This document shows, piece after piece, positions 1-10,887 of a stretch of 64,000 nucleotides of DNA. The notes beneath the pieces were generated by a model, which worked only from the letters and a program-made list of their open reading frames with translations, did not search any database and was not told the DNA's origin. This stretch comes from Plecoglossus altivelis (lineage: Eukaryota; Chordata; Actinopteri; Osmeriformes; Plecoglossidae), in contig BROE01000004.1 of the NCBI GenBank assembly GCA_036571765.1, positions 3,661,390-3,725,389 of the forward strand, in the 5' to 3' direction. Position 1 is the first letter of the stretch. Every line of letters begins with the position of its first letter. The position numbers and the translations under genes were made by a program.

Positions 1-344
1 ATTCATACCCAGTGGTCATAAAGAGAACACAGAACTCTGGGTAGATAGTCTCTGTAACACATCACATTTTCCCTGTCAACACATCCTTACAGCAGTTTTA
101 AACAAACAATCATATTGCAGAATCCCGAAACAACACACACACCTGCTCAAATGCACCACAACCCGCACATGCCACCACACGCACACACACACAGCACCAA
201 CATAGAGGGGGAATCACCTGCCCGGGTTGCTCACCGATACCATCCTTCAAACGGCAGTCCGCAGACCTCAAACACCTGATATCTCCGACACGACAACGCC
301 GCCAAATACCACACACATCAGCCAACACACCCCGAAACCCACAC
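1..344. other. AC-rich intergenic DNA, no gene seen
   Basis: This stretch is dominated by irregular ACACAC-rich sequence with no splice-flanked reading frame I can support. The only long open frame, on the minus strand, is a low-complexity product of the CA-rich DNA. Confidence 0.5.
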
Positions 345-660
345 ACATCTAGCTCACACACCGCTAAATACCCACACATCTACCCACCCCGCAAAACCAG
401 CACACATCTAGCTAACAACGCAATACCAACAACATCTATCTACACACACCGCAAACTCACACACATCTAGCTCACACACACGCAAATACCCACACACATC
501 TAGCCTACACACACGCAAATACCCACACATATCTAGCCTACACACACCCGCAAATACCCACACACATCTAGCCTACACACACGCAAATACCCACACATAT
601 CTAGCCTACACACACCCGCAAATACCCCCACACATCTAGCCTACACACACATAACCACAC
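345..660. repeat. Minisatellite of about 33-34 bp units, partly higher order
   Basis: Units of the form 'cacatctagcctacacaca' followed by 'cgcaaataccc' repeat in tandem. Between about 480 and 640 two variants alternate (ACACACATC...ACACGC and ACACATATC...ACACCCGC), giving a compound period near 67 bp. The array decays into plain CA repeats after 660. Confidence 0.8.
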
Positions 661-735
661 AAACACACACAACCATATAACACACACATACTTACATACT
701 CACACACATATACCCACACACACATACACACACAC

Positions 736-905
736 AGACTACACAGTCACAGCACATAGACTACACAGTCACAGCACATAGACTACACAGTCACAGCACA
801 TAGACTACACAGTCACAGCACATAGACTACACAGTCACAGCACATAGACTACACAGTCACAGCACATAGACTACACAGTCACAGCACATAGACTACACAG
901 TCACA
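736..905. repeat. 22-bp tandem repeat, about 7.7 copies
   Basis: The unit 'agactacacagtcacagcac' plus 'at' is repeated almost perfectly from 736 to 905. The near identity of copies suggests recent slippage or unequal exchange. Confidence 0.9.
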
Positions 906-1327
906 CCACACAGACAACACACACATCCACACACACAGTCAACACACCACAAAGACGCACACACAATAACGCACACACACAGTCACACAGCAACAGTCGA
1001 ACACACCCAGAGGAGTAAGTCCTGATGTCCGTACGCACTGGCATTGGGGAAGCACAGTGAAGACTGTGTGTGTTGTTTCCAGCATACCGCGAGAGATGGA
1101 TACTGCGGTTGTCGGAAGCGCTGTGAAGGAGCGTGTGATGCGTTCGCGTCCTGAGTCTCAGCAGCATCAATTGGCGTCACATGGCCACCTCAAACTCGCC
1201 GCGCATCACGAACAAGAACATGGTGACGCTCCAATCAAACAGCTATTCAGTCCCTCTCTCACGCTGCTAGCTTGCTCATCTCGTTTGAGAGGAGGGAGGG
1301 GAAGGGAGGGGCGGGGCTTCATCTTAC

Positions 1328-1403
1328 CCAGTCAGGTCCAACTGGTCCATTTCTTCGATGTTCTTAGAAAATGTCTTCAAGCTGTTCCCGCTTTTCATCT
1401 GCC
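1328..1403 (-). CDS. Candidate internal exon of an unidentified gene
   Basis: On the minus strand a 76-nt stretch is bounded by a convincing acceptor (TTTTTCTGTGACTTGCAG, reading into the exon at 1403) and a strong donor (GTAAGA immediately after 1328). One frame is open through both ends, starting with two and ending with two partial-codon bases. It includes SGNSLKTFSKNIEEMDQ, a charged, protein-like segment without low complexity. I do not recognise the protein, and I could not find convincing partner exons among the surrounding microsatellites. It may be a real exon of a gene transcribed leftwards out of the window, or a chance match. Confidence 0.35.
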
Positions 1404-1439
1404 CTGCAAGTCACAGAAAAACATGTGTGCATACGTGCA

Positions 1440-1476
1440 TGGGCATTGGTGTGTTGGTGTATGTGTGCGTATGTGT

Positions 1477-1508
<32 letters not shown>

Positions 1509-2175
1509 TTCCATGGGCCCCCAGGGTTGGAAAACTGTGGACAGAGATGGTAAAAATAGATGACGCCAACAGGAGAGATAAGGGGCCTAGAATGAGTGGG
1601 TATGTGTGTACATGTAAGTCTGTGTGTGTATGGTGTCTGAGTATATGCATGTGTGTGTCTGTGCATGTGTGTATGTCTATGTATATGTACTGCGTGTGTA
1701 AAGGTGTGTGTGTGTGTGTAAATGTGTGTGTGCGTAAAGGTGTGTTTGTGTGTGTAAAGGTGTGTTTGTGTGTGTAAAAGTGTGTGTATGTAAAGGTGTG
1801 TTTGTGTGTGTAAAGGTGTGTGTGTAAAGGTGTGTTTGTATGTGTTTGTGTAAAAGTGTGTGTATGTGTGTTAAGGTGTGTTTGTGTATGTGTAAGTGGG
1901 GAGAAGCACAGGCACTAACACAGGCCCTGCTCTCTGCAGTGAGTGTGTGTGTGAGAGTATTTGTAAGTGTGTGTGTGTTAGTGAGTGTGTGTGAGTGTGT
2001 GTGTATGTGTGTGAGTGTGTGTGTTTGTTAGCGTGTGCGTGTGTGCGAGTGGGCGTAAGTGTGTGTGTTAGTTTGTGTGAGTATGTGTAAGTGTATGTTT
2101 GTGTTAGTGTGTGTGAGTGTGCGTGTGTGCGAGTGGGTGGAAGTGTGTGTGTGTTAGTGTGTGAGAGAGAAAGTG
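1440..2175. repeat. GT/TG-rich microsatellite field
   Basis: A (GT)n run near 1475-1507 is followed from about 1600 to 2170 by degenerate TGTGTG repeats with TAAAGG and GAGTG interruptions (a 'tgtgtaaaggtgtgtttgtg' sub-repeat near 1720-1840). Long open frames across it on both strands are products of the simple sequence. Confidence 0.85.
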
Positions 2176-2560
2176 GTGAATCCTTCATCCTGAAGAAGCC
2201 TCAGGACAGACACTAACGTTCAGGCAGACTGTAGGAGGTCTCTGCCACAGAATCACCTAGGGAACACAGAACACAGATCCCTGCAGGATCACAAGTGAAC
2301 CCAACACTTTCAACTTAAGAAGATCAACGTCAGCCTATCAAGCCATCTCCTCCAGCACACAGAGCTGTCTGTCCAGAAGGCCGAGGGACGGACATCTGGT
2401 GTCCCAGATAAGCAGGACGTAGAGAGGAGTAAGTAGGCTGCTGGAAGGGTGGAGGACGAATAAAGAACCTAATCCTGCTGACATCTGACAAGAGGAAATC
2501 ACACAGACCACAGTGTTGAAGAGACGGCTCTATTCACGCTCATTGGTAGGCTGCACACAC
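2176..2560. other. Unique intergenic DNA, nothing identified
   Basis: Non-repetitive sequence between two microsatellite fields. I see no splice-flanked coding exon or RNA gene. Confidence 0.4.
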
Positions 2561-2771
2561 ACACTGACACACACTTGCACACGCTAACACACACACGCAC
2601 ACTTGCACACACTAACACACACACACACACTCAGGCTAGTGTGAGGGCTGGGAGTTAAAGCAGACAGCAGGTACAGCTGCTGGTCTGTAGAGGAGGTGTG
2701 TGGTCTAATGTGGAATTGGGTGTGTGGTGCATGTGCAGTTAGGTGGAACAGCATGTGTGTGTATGTGTACA

Positions 2772-2803
<32 letters not shown>

Positions 2804-2900
2804 CGTGCGTGTGCGTGCGTGTGTGAGTGTGTGTGTATGTGTGAGTGTGTGTGCGTGAGTGTGTGTGCGTGTGTGCGAGTGTGTGTGTGAGTGTATCTGT
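2560..2900. repeat. (CA)n and (GT)n microsatellites
   Basis: CA-rich repeats at about 2560-2632 and a long GT/GTGC/GTGAG repeat at about 2755-2900 flank about 120 bp of unique sequence. The two simple repeats are in opposite orientation and could pair, but arm similarity is only that of generic CA/GT tracts. Confidence 0.8.
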
Positions 2901-3164
2901 GTGTGAGGGAGTTACTGCCCTGTCAGAGAATGTGCAGAAGCTATTTGATCATTGGGTTGATGAGGTGAAAGACAGAGAGAGACAAAGTGACTACAAGAAA
3001 CCAGACAGAAAAACAGACGGCCAGACAGACTTTTAGACAGACAACACCACTGCAAACTGCTGTGACAAAACAGGCTCGTTACCATGGCAACTCGCTCTCT
3101 CTACGGCCATTTGGAACACAAGGTTTTTTCTTTAATGAGAGAAAACTGGCTTGTTTCATCTCCG

Positions 3165-3445
3165 TCACACATGCACACAAACACGTACGCACACACAAAC
3201 ACGTACGCACACACAAACACGTACACACACACAAACACGTACACACACACAAACATGTACACACACAAACATGTAAACACACAAACATGTACACATACAA
3301 ACACGTACTCATATAAACACGTACCCACACACAAACACGTACACACACGCACAAACACGTACTCACACACAAACACGTACACACACACAAACACGTACTC
3401 ACACACTAGCACGTACTCACACACAAACAAACACATACGCGCACA
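3165..3445. repeat. 16-18 bp 'ACACACAAACACGTAC' tandem repeat
   Basis: The motif 'acacacacaaacacgtac' and variants (CATGTAC, CGTACTC) are tandemly repeated about sixteen times. Long open frames in all phases (HTNTYTHTNTY and CVCVYVFVC type) are translations of this repeat. Confidence 0.9.
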
Positions 3446-3754
3446 CACGCCACCCCCATGAAGGCTGGCTTTGGTTTGGGCTCAGGTAATATACCTCTTG
3501 GCTTTGAGAGAAGGATTGCTTAGGGTTGTGTGGAAGTGCAGCTTTGCAGTCTGATGTGAAAAAGATTGTATCTGACTTACATATCCAGTATATTGGGACC
3601 CTCCTGGGAGACCTCCATGCTATGACCTCAGGTATCAACACACAAACACACAGACACTGAAATCCACCGTTGACACAATGGCAGACAGAAGAGTAGTGCA
3701 TTCTACCCTCATTTGGAGAGAGCAGAGAAATAATTACCTTTGCATACATTTACG

Positions 3755-3908
3755 TTATACAGGAGCTGGTCTGTACTCTATATAGGAGCTGGTCTGTACA
3801 TTATATAGGGGCTAGTCTGCACATTATACATAAGCTGGTCTGTGCATTATACAGGAGCTAGTCTGTACGCTATACAGGAGCTAGTCTTTACATTTTACAG
3901 GAGATAGT
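3755..3908. repeat. About 23-bp minisatellite 'TATACAGGAGCTGGTCTGTACAT'
   Basis: About six and a half diverged copies of a unit built on TATACAGGAGCT-GGTCTGTACAT lie in tandem. It differs from the surrounding CA/GT repeats in being balanced in base composition. Confidence 0.85.
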
Positions 3909-3909
3909 G

Positions 3910-5590
3910 AGCTTCACTGGAGAGGGAATCACATGACAACATTGAGGATTGCTCTCATAATGTGGATGACTCATAGCCCCGCTACCACACACTAGCACAC
4001 TGTTGGGCTGGCCTGTTATCCTGCAAGCCTGCCTCCAAGGCTGTCGACTGGCTGGTGAGGGAAAACTCACCACAGGATGAATTCTACATCATTCAATTAA
4101 ACAGACACACAATGGATCATTATCCTCTCCTCATGCAAACCCCCCCCCCCCCTCCCTTCTCAGGCAATGGCCAGGAGAAGCAACCAATCAGCAGCATGTA
4201 GCCGTGGGAGGACAGACTTAGGCGTTTACCAGGGTACTACCTCCTGATTGGATGATTGGAGATCAAATGAGTGTCTGTGGTGGAAAATGTGACAACGTTG
4301 TGTTGGTTGAAACTTCTCAGCTTGCTGCTCCAAATCCCCTCTCTGGTTAGTCTGAGTGGACAGAATGGACTTTGTGACCCACACGGCCTAGAAATATCTT
4401 TCCTCTTGGATTGAATTTAATTACGAAGCAGCTCATATCTTGTGATTTGTCTCTTTGGTGGCAGGGACATCATTGTCAAGCCTGCAGACATGACACTGCA
4501 TGCATGCACACACTGACATAGACACACACACACACACACAGTGATTGTCTTGTTCAGTATATGTGTCAGTCAACGTTTTCAGTGGAGCTGGCTGACTGAA
4601 CTCCATGTTCCCTCATTCTGCTCGGTCTGTCTCTTCTTCCCCTGTTCTGCCTCTCCTCTTTCTCTCTGCCTCCATTTTTGGACACGCTCAGGGAAATCAG
4701 GTGGCAGACATGCTTTGCTGAACAAAAAGAAAATGGCGGCCGGGAGAACAAAGCGTTGTTTCTGTAGTTTATCAGAGCTTAGCTGAGATGAGCGCGGCTC
4801 AGAGGAAGGCCCCGTGGGTCAGCGTGGATGTTTCCTCAAGCTTGGATGACCTGGCACTGTAAATACCCTTCTGCCTCCCAGGGAGAGCTACCTGGGTCTG
4901 GGTCTGATCCCAGGCAGCGGTGTCCCCCCCTCTCTTCTTTCCTCACTTCTCCTCTCTAACCTGGCACAGATGGGCAGGTGGAGAAACAGCCGCCACGATC
5001 AGAGAGCTGCACGTCTGGCCAAGTACACAGGATCTTTTGTTGCTTGATCTGTCCTGGGTTTACATGAGCTGGGTAGAGCTGGGGTTATGTTACTGTAAAC
5101 AGAGACCAGACCATGAGCCCCTATAGGAATGTATATTTGGGAACGGGTTGTGTATTTGAAAGACAATCTATCAGAGCTATTGTGTCAACAAGCAAAAATC
5201 CAGCCGGGCAGTCTTGTGTTTCCAAAGACAATTTGTGGTTTCGTTCATTGGACGAGTATTTTTCCCTTCAGCAACCCTTGGAGAAGATGGACGGGTGATG
5301 GAGGAGTGGTTAATTTCGACCGGCACAGTTACGCAAGAGCTGGAACGCTGCCAGGTTACGCAACCCACAGGATGGGTGAGCCCTGCAGCCAGGGGTTAAC
5401 CTGGTCCCCTGAGCTCCGCTGCTGGACCACCTCTCTGGGGGGAGCCACCACAGCGAGCTGAAGCCAGGGATTAGTTGAGGGCGGCTGGACTGCAGTTTTT
5501 GTTTGGAAGGGCAGGCTGCTTCTGGTTCCATCCCAGGGGGCAACTCTGAGAAACAGAGCTCTGTGAACTTTCCTTTCTTCCAAATTCCTA
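3910..5590. other. Intergenic DNA, nothing identified
   Basis: Mostly unique sequence with a short C-run (about 4141-4152) and a (CA)n tract near 4520-4540. An ATGGCGGCC start-like sequence at 4733 opens only a 17-codon frame. No splice-flanked exon is apparent. Confidence 0.4.
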
Positions 5591-5785
5591 TAATTTCCTT
5601 TCTTTCTTTCTTTCTTTCCTTTTTCTCTTCTTTTGTTTTCTCTCTATCTCTGTATTTCTCTATATATACATATCTGTTTCTGTCTTTACGGTTCTCTATC
5701 TCTCATTCACTCACTCACTCACTCACTCTCTCTCTCTCTCACTCTCTCTCTCTCTCTCTCTCTCTCCTTCTCTCTCTCACACATA
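5590..5785. repeat. Pyrimidine (CT)n/(TTTC)n/(ACTC)n tract
   Basis: TTTC repeats, ACTC repeats and (CT)n runs follow one another on the plus strand, giving nearly 200 bp of polypyrimidine. Confidence 0.85.
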
Positions 5786-5914
5786 CACTCTCTCTCCACC
5801 GGTAACTGGCTCAGGTGACCCTGCGAACTGTAGACAGATGGAATGTAATTCGTACTAGTGTGTCTGTAGTCATCACACTGCTGTCCCTGACATGTGCATC
5901 TTAGCATGTGTTCC

Positions 5915-6340
5915 CTGTGTGTGTGTGTGTGTGTGTGTGCATGCATGCATGCGTGCGTGTGTGTTTCATTTAGTTGGATATCCACAAAGATCAGACCTAA
6001 ACCACAGGATATTTCTGACCTCTGGGTGAGTGTGCAGGGAGGGGGAAAGAAAATAAGATGGAAGGGGGGAAGGAGAGGTTGAAGGACGGACTGAGCGAAT
6101 GAGAGAGGAGGGTGAGTTTATGGAACAAAGTTGGAGGGCTTCCAAAACTCTGTTCTCTAACCAGGCATGAAATTCATGCTGCCGCCACAAAACCAGAACT
6201 TGGAAGGAGTCTTGTGCCCATAATTTTGTGTGTGTTTGCATGTGTGTGTGTGTTTGCATGTGTGTGTGTGTGTGTTTGCGTGTGTGTGTTTGCATGTGTG
6301 TGTGTGTGTGCATGTGTGTGTGTGTTTGTGTGTGTAACAT
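5915..6340. repeat. (GT)n microsatellites with GTTTGCAT interruptions
   Basis: (GT)n at about 5917-5963 ends in 'gcatgcatgcatgcgtgcgt'. A second block at about 6223-6337 has a GTGTGTGTTTGCAT sub-repeat. About 260 bp of unique sequence without a supportable gene separates them. Confidence 0.8.
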
Positions 6341-6399
6341 CATGGGGGCTGAGTAGTGGAGGCCAGACAGACGGGTGATGCAATCTGCCGAAGAAAAAG

Positions 6400-6575
6400 A
6401 GAGGACATGAGGGTGACGGAGGAAGGATTTATGGAAGGGAGGGAAGGAAGGACGAGAAAAAGGAGAGATGGGAGGTGAGGAAACGAGACAAGGAAGGGCG
6501 GGGAGGGGAGGAAGAGAGGGAGCAAAGGGAGAGGAGGAAGAGCAAGAGGAAAGGGAGGGGAGGAAGGAGGGATTG
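6400..6575. repeat. Purine-only strand-asymmetric tract
   Basis: From about 6400 to 6572 the plus strand is almost wholly A and G (GAGGAAGG, GGGAGGGAAGG, GAGGAAGAGAGGG). It has triplex or G-rich structure potential. The proline/serine-rich minus-strand open frame here is a product of composition. Confidence 0.75.
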
Positions 6576-8930
6576 GTTTTCTTGGGATTCCGAATCTTCA
6601 GGAATGTGCTGACGGTCATGTCCCATTCCATCAGGGAGAATGGTGCATGCTGGGAAGTCTGGGAAGGGGCCCCCACCTGCTGTTATGTTCTCAGAGATCA
6701 GACTGAGGTGGGCTGGAAGCTCTCTCCGGCTGAACGCCATTAACCACAGACTTGGGTGGCTTGGACATCAGAAACACATGATTCATCGTTCAACTTTGAT
6801 ATTTCAAACACTTCTTGGTCGAGATTTATCTTACAGAAACCCAGAAGTGATATGCATCCATGTACACTCAAAAACTGACGTGGGAGAAAATCTATTTCTT
6901 TCAGAACCACACACAATGTCAGCACAAACCACACAATGTCCCCCATGTTCCCACACAGACAGGAAGGCTGACTGGTTAACGTGATTGGCATGCATGGACA
7001 AACAGTCTATTTGTGAGCATCACAAGTGTGGGTTATTGTCCCTGGGTCCAGTGTTTGTGCCACCTGGAGTGTTAAGTGCTGTATACAGTTACACTGAGGA
7101 GAAAGCCCAAGGACAACTGGAGGGGAGACGGCTGAGGCTCTGAATAGAAACGGTGACTCAGTGGCCATTTTTGAAAGTAATTTCATCTATCGGAGCCTCA
7201 CCAGGTTTTATCAGTGCAACAAAGCCGCTTTCCAACTGTGGCACTGAGAGGAAAACACGTCCTCAAAGAGTGACCACAGAACACGATGAGAAGAAGGCAG
7301 AGCTCATCGTCACACTCGGTTTGTTTCATCGAGACATTTGTCACGATCGACTCCTCGGATGATGGATTCGTCTGAGATCAATACTGCCTTGTTGTCTCTC
7401 CTTTCTAACTTGACGTTGTCCGAAAACAAGTTGTCACGAGTTGACCTAGTAGCAGATACGAGGAGAAATGACACTCGTACACCCATGGTCCATTTCACTG
7501 TTGAGTAAGTGTGATTTCTACTATCTCCTTGTGAGGCTGGATGGTTGCGAGCGATCCAGGCCTGCTCTAGACGGCGTGAGTGTGGCAGGGCATGCTGCCA
7601 CTGAACAAGAACAAGAGTGGAAAAGAAGAAGAATTCAGAGGGAGCTGGAGAGATTACTAGTGACAGGTCTGTATGCGTGTGGGTTTTGGTTGTGCGTGTG
7701 TGTGTATGTGTGCGTGTGGGTGAGCCTTGCCTACACAGCACACCCACGAATAAGCAACATGAACTCAATGTAGAGTAAATGACTCACCGTTCTCCTTCCT
7801 TACATAATTACGGATGGAGATTTCCAGTCATTCACAAAAAAACAAACAGATCTCACATAAACAACAAAAAACAATCCAGTCCAGGTTACAGAGGAGTCAG
7901 CCATTCAGTGAACTTACACGTGGCCATATTCTGCCTGTTAAGCTCAAGATGGAAAAAAAAACCCTATGTGTCCACTAATGACTGAAGGTTATTCAGAGCC
8001 CAAAACATGCTAACCATGATTCCCTTTACAGAGTTCATTTCTCAATGGGATGGAGGAAGCAGACACCACAGAATGCTAACTTGGACTCTGATGTGATTGG
8101 CCAGAGACTGGTCATGTGGTTGGATAGCAGAGCAGAGAGAATTCTGTGGCTGTTTTGTGCCGCGAGCTGCCACAGTACTGCGTTCGGGTACGCTAGCATG
8201 GCTGGTTCAGAACATCTGCTGGTTCGTGCTGGTCCGCTGAGGACACGGTTTCAACCTCACCGCATCTTAGCCAAACTGTTTGCATGACTTCTGAGAAGAA
8301 AAAGCCCCTCCAAGCCACCGAATTCTGCAGTGCTGTTTCATAAATGTCCTGTTAAAAAACCTCACTGGTAGATGGTAGAACATCTCTTGTTGTGTAAGGT
8401 TCACTCCGTGTTTGGGGGACGCTGTTTTGTTGCGCACCAGGATCTGTGGGACATGATTTAGCAGCTTTGAGGAGCACCAGCTAAAGACAGAGCTGACAAG
8501 GCCTGACATCAGCGGGTCATTTCCTATGTCAAGCGCCTCTCCTTCCATGAGCCCCATGACATCACAATACCATGACTAACAAACTGACCGTGCATCTTCA
8601 TAAACATCAGGTCTATCAATAGACCCAGTTCATCATCTGGTCACAAGTTGACTCTTTCATCTAGGCTCTCCACACTATAGTCTTTGATAAGGGAAGGAAG
8701 CCCTGGAGGCCTGGAGATTCTCCTGTCTCAGCCAGCACCCTGTGATACCTGAAGCAGAAACTTTCAAACGTCACGTGCTGCGTTCGTTTAACCCAATCCT
8801 TAACCACAGCTGGTGAGGAGATGGAGTCTGTCATACATTTCTACGATCTGCTTTTACTATATGTACTGGGGGGGGTTCTGCTGTTTCCTGATCTCTCAGC
8901 CAGCAGGATCTGGCAAGTAGTGCATTGAAC
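6576..8930. other. Intergenic DNA, nothing identified
   Basis: Largely unique sequence. A CATGCTGGGAA element near 6645-6657 resembles part of a ZNF143 (SBS) site, and a GT tract lies at 7695-7720. I found no coding exon with both splice sites. Confidence 0.4.
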
Positions 8931-8934
8931 CCAT

Positions 8935-9235
8935 GGGAGAGACAGAGAGAGAGACCGAGTGACAGAGAGACAGACCGAGAGACCGAGAGAGAGGAAGGTA
9001 GATAAGAGAGAGACCGAGAGAGACAGAGAGAGGCCGAGAGAGAGGCCGAGTGACAGAGAGAGAGAGAGACCAAGAGACCGAGAGAGAGAGGAAGGTAGAG
9101 TAAGAGAGAGATCGAGAGAGAGACCGAGAGAGAGAGACTGAGTGACAGAGAGAGAGAGTGACCGAGAGAGACCGAGAGAGAGGGAGAAAGAGACCGAGAG
9201 AGAGAGACCGAGAGAGAGAGAGAGAGAGAAACAAA
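8935..9235. repeat. (GA)n with GAGAGACCGAGAG period
   Basis: About 300 bp of plus-strand purine-rich GA repeats are interrupted regularly by CCGAG. Open frames of RERERP or SLSLSLS type on the two strands come from this repeat. Confidence 0.9.
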
Positions 9236-10180
9236 AACACAGAACATACCTTGGGAATGCCATCGAAAATGAAAAACATTATTTCTAATAACAGAACAAA
9301 AAACACAAAACTAATCTCCCTTCAACGATCATTCCATCTTTGTTTACTGAATCTGAGCACTTGAAGCACATCCAACCATGACCATTAGTTACAGACAACC
9401 CAACATTATGAAAGGTTCTCTGAATTGGGTCAGAGAGTAAAGGTTGAAGGGTGCTTTGATGTTTGTGTGTGTGCGCGCGTGCACGCGCACGTGCACAGGG
9501 TAGCTTCAGCAGACTGGCAGACATGGTGGCGGTGTTCCAGCCCCTGAGCTGAAAACCACAGCCTCTGGTCCACAGGAGAGCAGTATGAATCACCGGAAGA
9601 GCAGGAGAGTTTGCAGAACTCATTAGGGCAAATGTAAGGTATATGGATTTCCTCGGTCAATAAAAAACCTTGGCGGCTGAACGGCACCCCAATGAATCCT
9701 CAAGTAGCTTAACATTCACCCTTGGAATGACAGTGTAGGCTACGTTCAGAAAATGGTGTGGCTGATTATCACGTTGTTGGGTTGAGTTCAAGAGGAATGA
9801 AAGACAGGCATCTGGGCTTGTCTATTTGTTAACTTACGGTTTCTTTCAAATGTACAGTTGCTTTTACGCACATCGTTCGTTTCAAAGATAACTACTGATC
9901 CATATTAATTTGCCAGTCACAAATCAGATGCGCGTTTGAAAAACCGAACACCGATCTTGAAAAACATTGCTAGTTGAGGAATCCGCTGCAACAATATGAT
10001 GAAATGATTCCACCGTGTGGACATGAAAAGGAAATGCCAAACAATTTGTCAGACATTGGTACACGGGAATATGTCGATTTTTTTCTGGGGTCTATGAGTA
10101 CAATTAAATATGCTTTTTGCTGCGATGCATAAAGACTTATAAAGACACACAGGTGGGCTACATACTGAGAACTTCGGGAG
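9236..10180. other. Intergenic DNA upstream of gzf1
   Basis: A short alternating purine-pyrimidine patch (GTGTGTGCGCGCGTGCACGCGC, about 9465-9487) could adopt Z-DNA. The rest is unique AT-rich sequence leading into the gzf1 promoter. No gene is seen. Confidence 0.4.
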
Positions 10181-10189
10181 TCTTACTGG

Positions 10190-10317
10190 TTTGAACGACC
10201 CGGATATCCACTGGACCGATGACGTCAGTGTACGTGGAGCACATTTTACAGGAAATACTTTCGATGGAAGCCGCTTGCAAGCTACATTTATAAAGAACAG
10301 CCATTACCGAGTTTACG
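10190..10317 (+). promoter_or_regulatory. gzf1: Probable gzf1 promoter and 5' UTR exon 1
   Basis: A palindromic CRE (TGACGTCA, 10220-10227) lies about 90 bp upstream of a good donor (GTAAGA at 10318). The next acceptor, TTGTAG at 10856-10861, leads directly into the ATG-bearing exon. I infer a non-coding exon 1 ending at 10317 and an intron of 10318-10861. The transcription start itself is not determined, and I see no clear TATA box. Confidence 0.45.
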
Positions 10318-10887
10318 GTAAGAAAGCTGGCGACGCGCATATCACCATCTGTGCTGATGCCCACAACATTGAAACACCATAAGAAACAATTTGCTGACTG
10401 CAACCCACGTCCTATTCAGACTTACAGTTAGTCTTTGATTAGCCGCAATAGTTTAAGCGGATCTCGTCTTGCCCTCCAGCTAGCGAGCAAGCTAAACCTT
10501 GGCATTGTTATTCCATTATAAATGTTTGTACTTGCTGATGGCTAGCTGGTTAGTTATTTGAGTTCATGGATTACAATAAAAACGTCTCCAGGTATCTAAC
10601 GCTAACCAACTGCTCAGTTAGTTCCAGACTATCTAGCTACTTTTCTGGAGCTAAGTTAGCTAGCTGATCTAAGAAACGTTAGATTAATGTTGTGCTAGCC
10701 AGTTAGGTGCCCGAAGCACCGCAGCTAGCTGTCATTCGAAAGCATCGCACGGAAATGATCTTAGTTCTCACTGACATGAATAACGACTATGTTAGACTTT
10801 GAGTCGAAATGAAGTCGAATACATACATAAACGTCAAATACATCTACTTCTCATGTTGTAGGTTCTTCCGAACAGTACCAAGAAAAC

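Noticed and set aside
1180..1230. Short coding-like segments near the candidate exon at 1,328-1,403
   Set aside because: No acceptor gives a phase compatible with that exon, and the frames stop at once.
2899..2955. Plus-strand segment VTALSENVQKLFDHWVDE as an exon
   Set aside because: The peptide looks plausible, but the upstream boundary is inside a GT repeat with no proper acceptor and the donor (GTGAAA) is weak. Too little support.
1057..3461. Several 100-168 codon open frames on both strands
   Set aside because: They run through GT/CA repeats and translate as CVCVCV, HTHTHT or NTYTHT low-complexity strings, without splice or start evidence.
4733..4786. ATGGCGGCC start-like sequence
   Set aside because: Only 17 codons to a stop and no downstream donor in frame; probably chance.
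8831..9306. Minus-strand open frames of up to 140 codons (SLSLSLS)
   Set aside because: Pure translation of the GA/CT repeat in three phases; not a protein gene.
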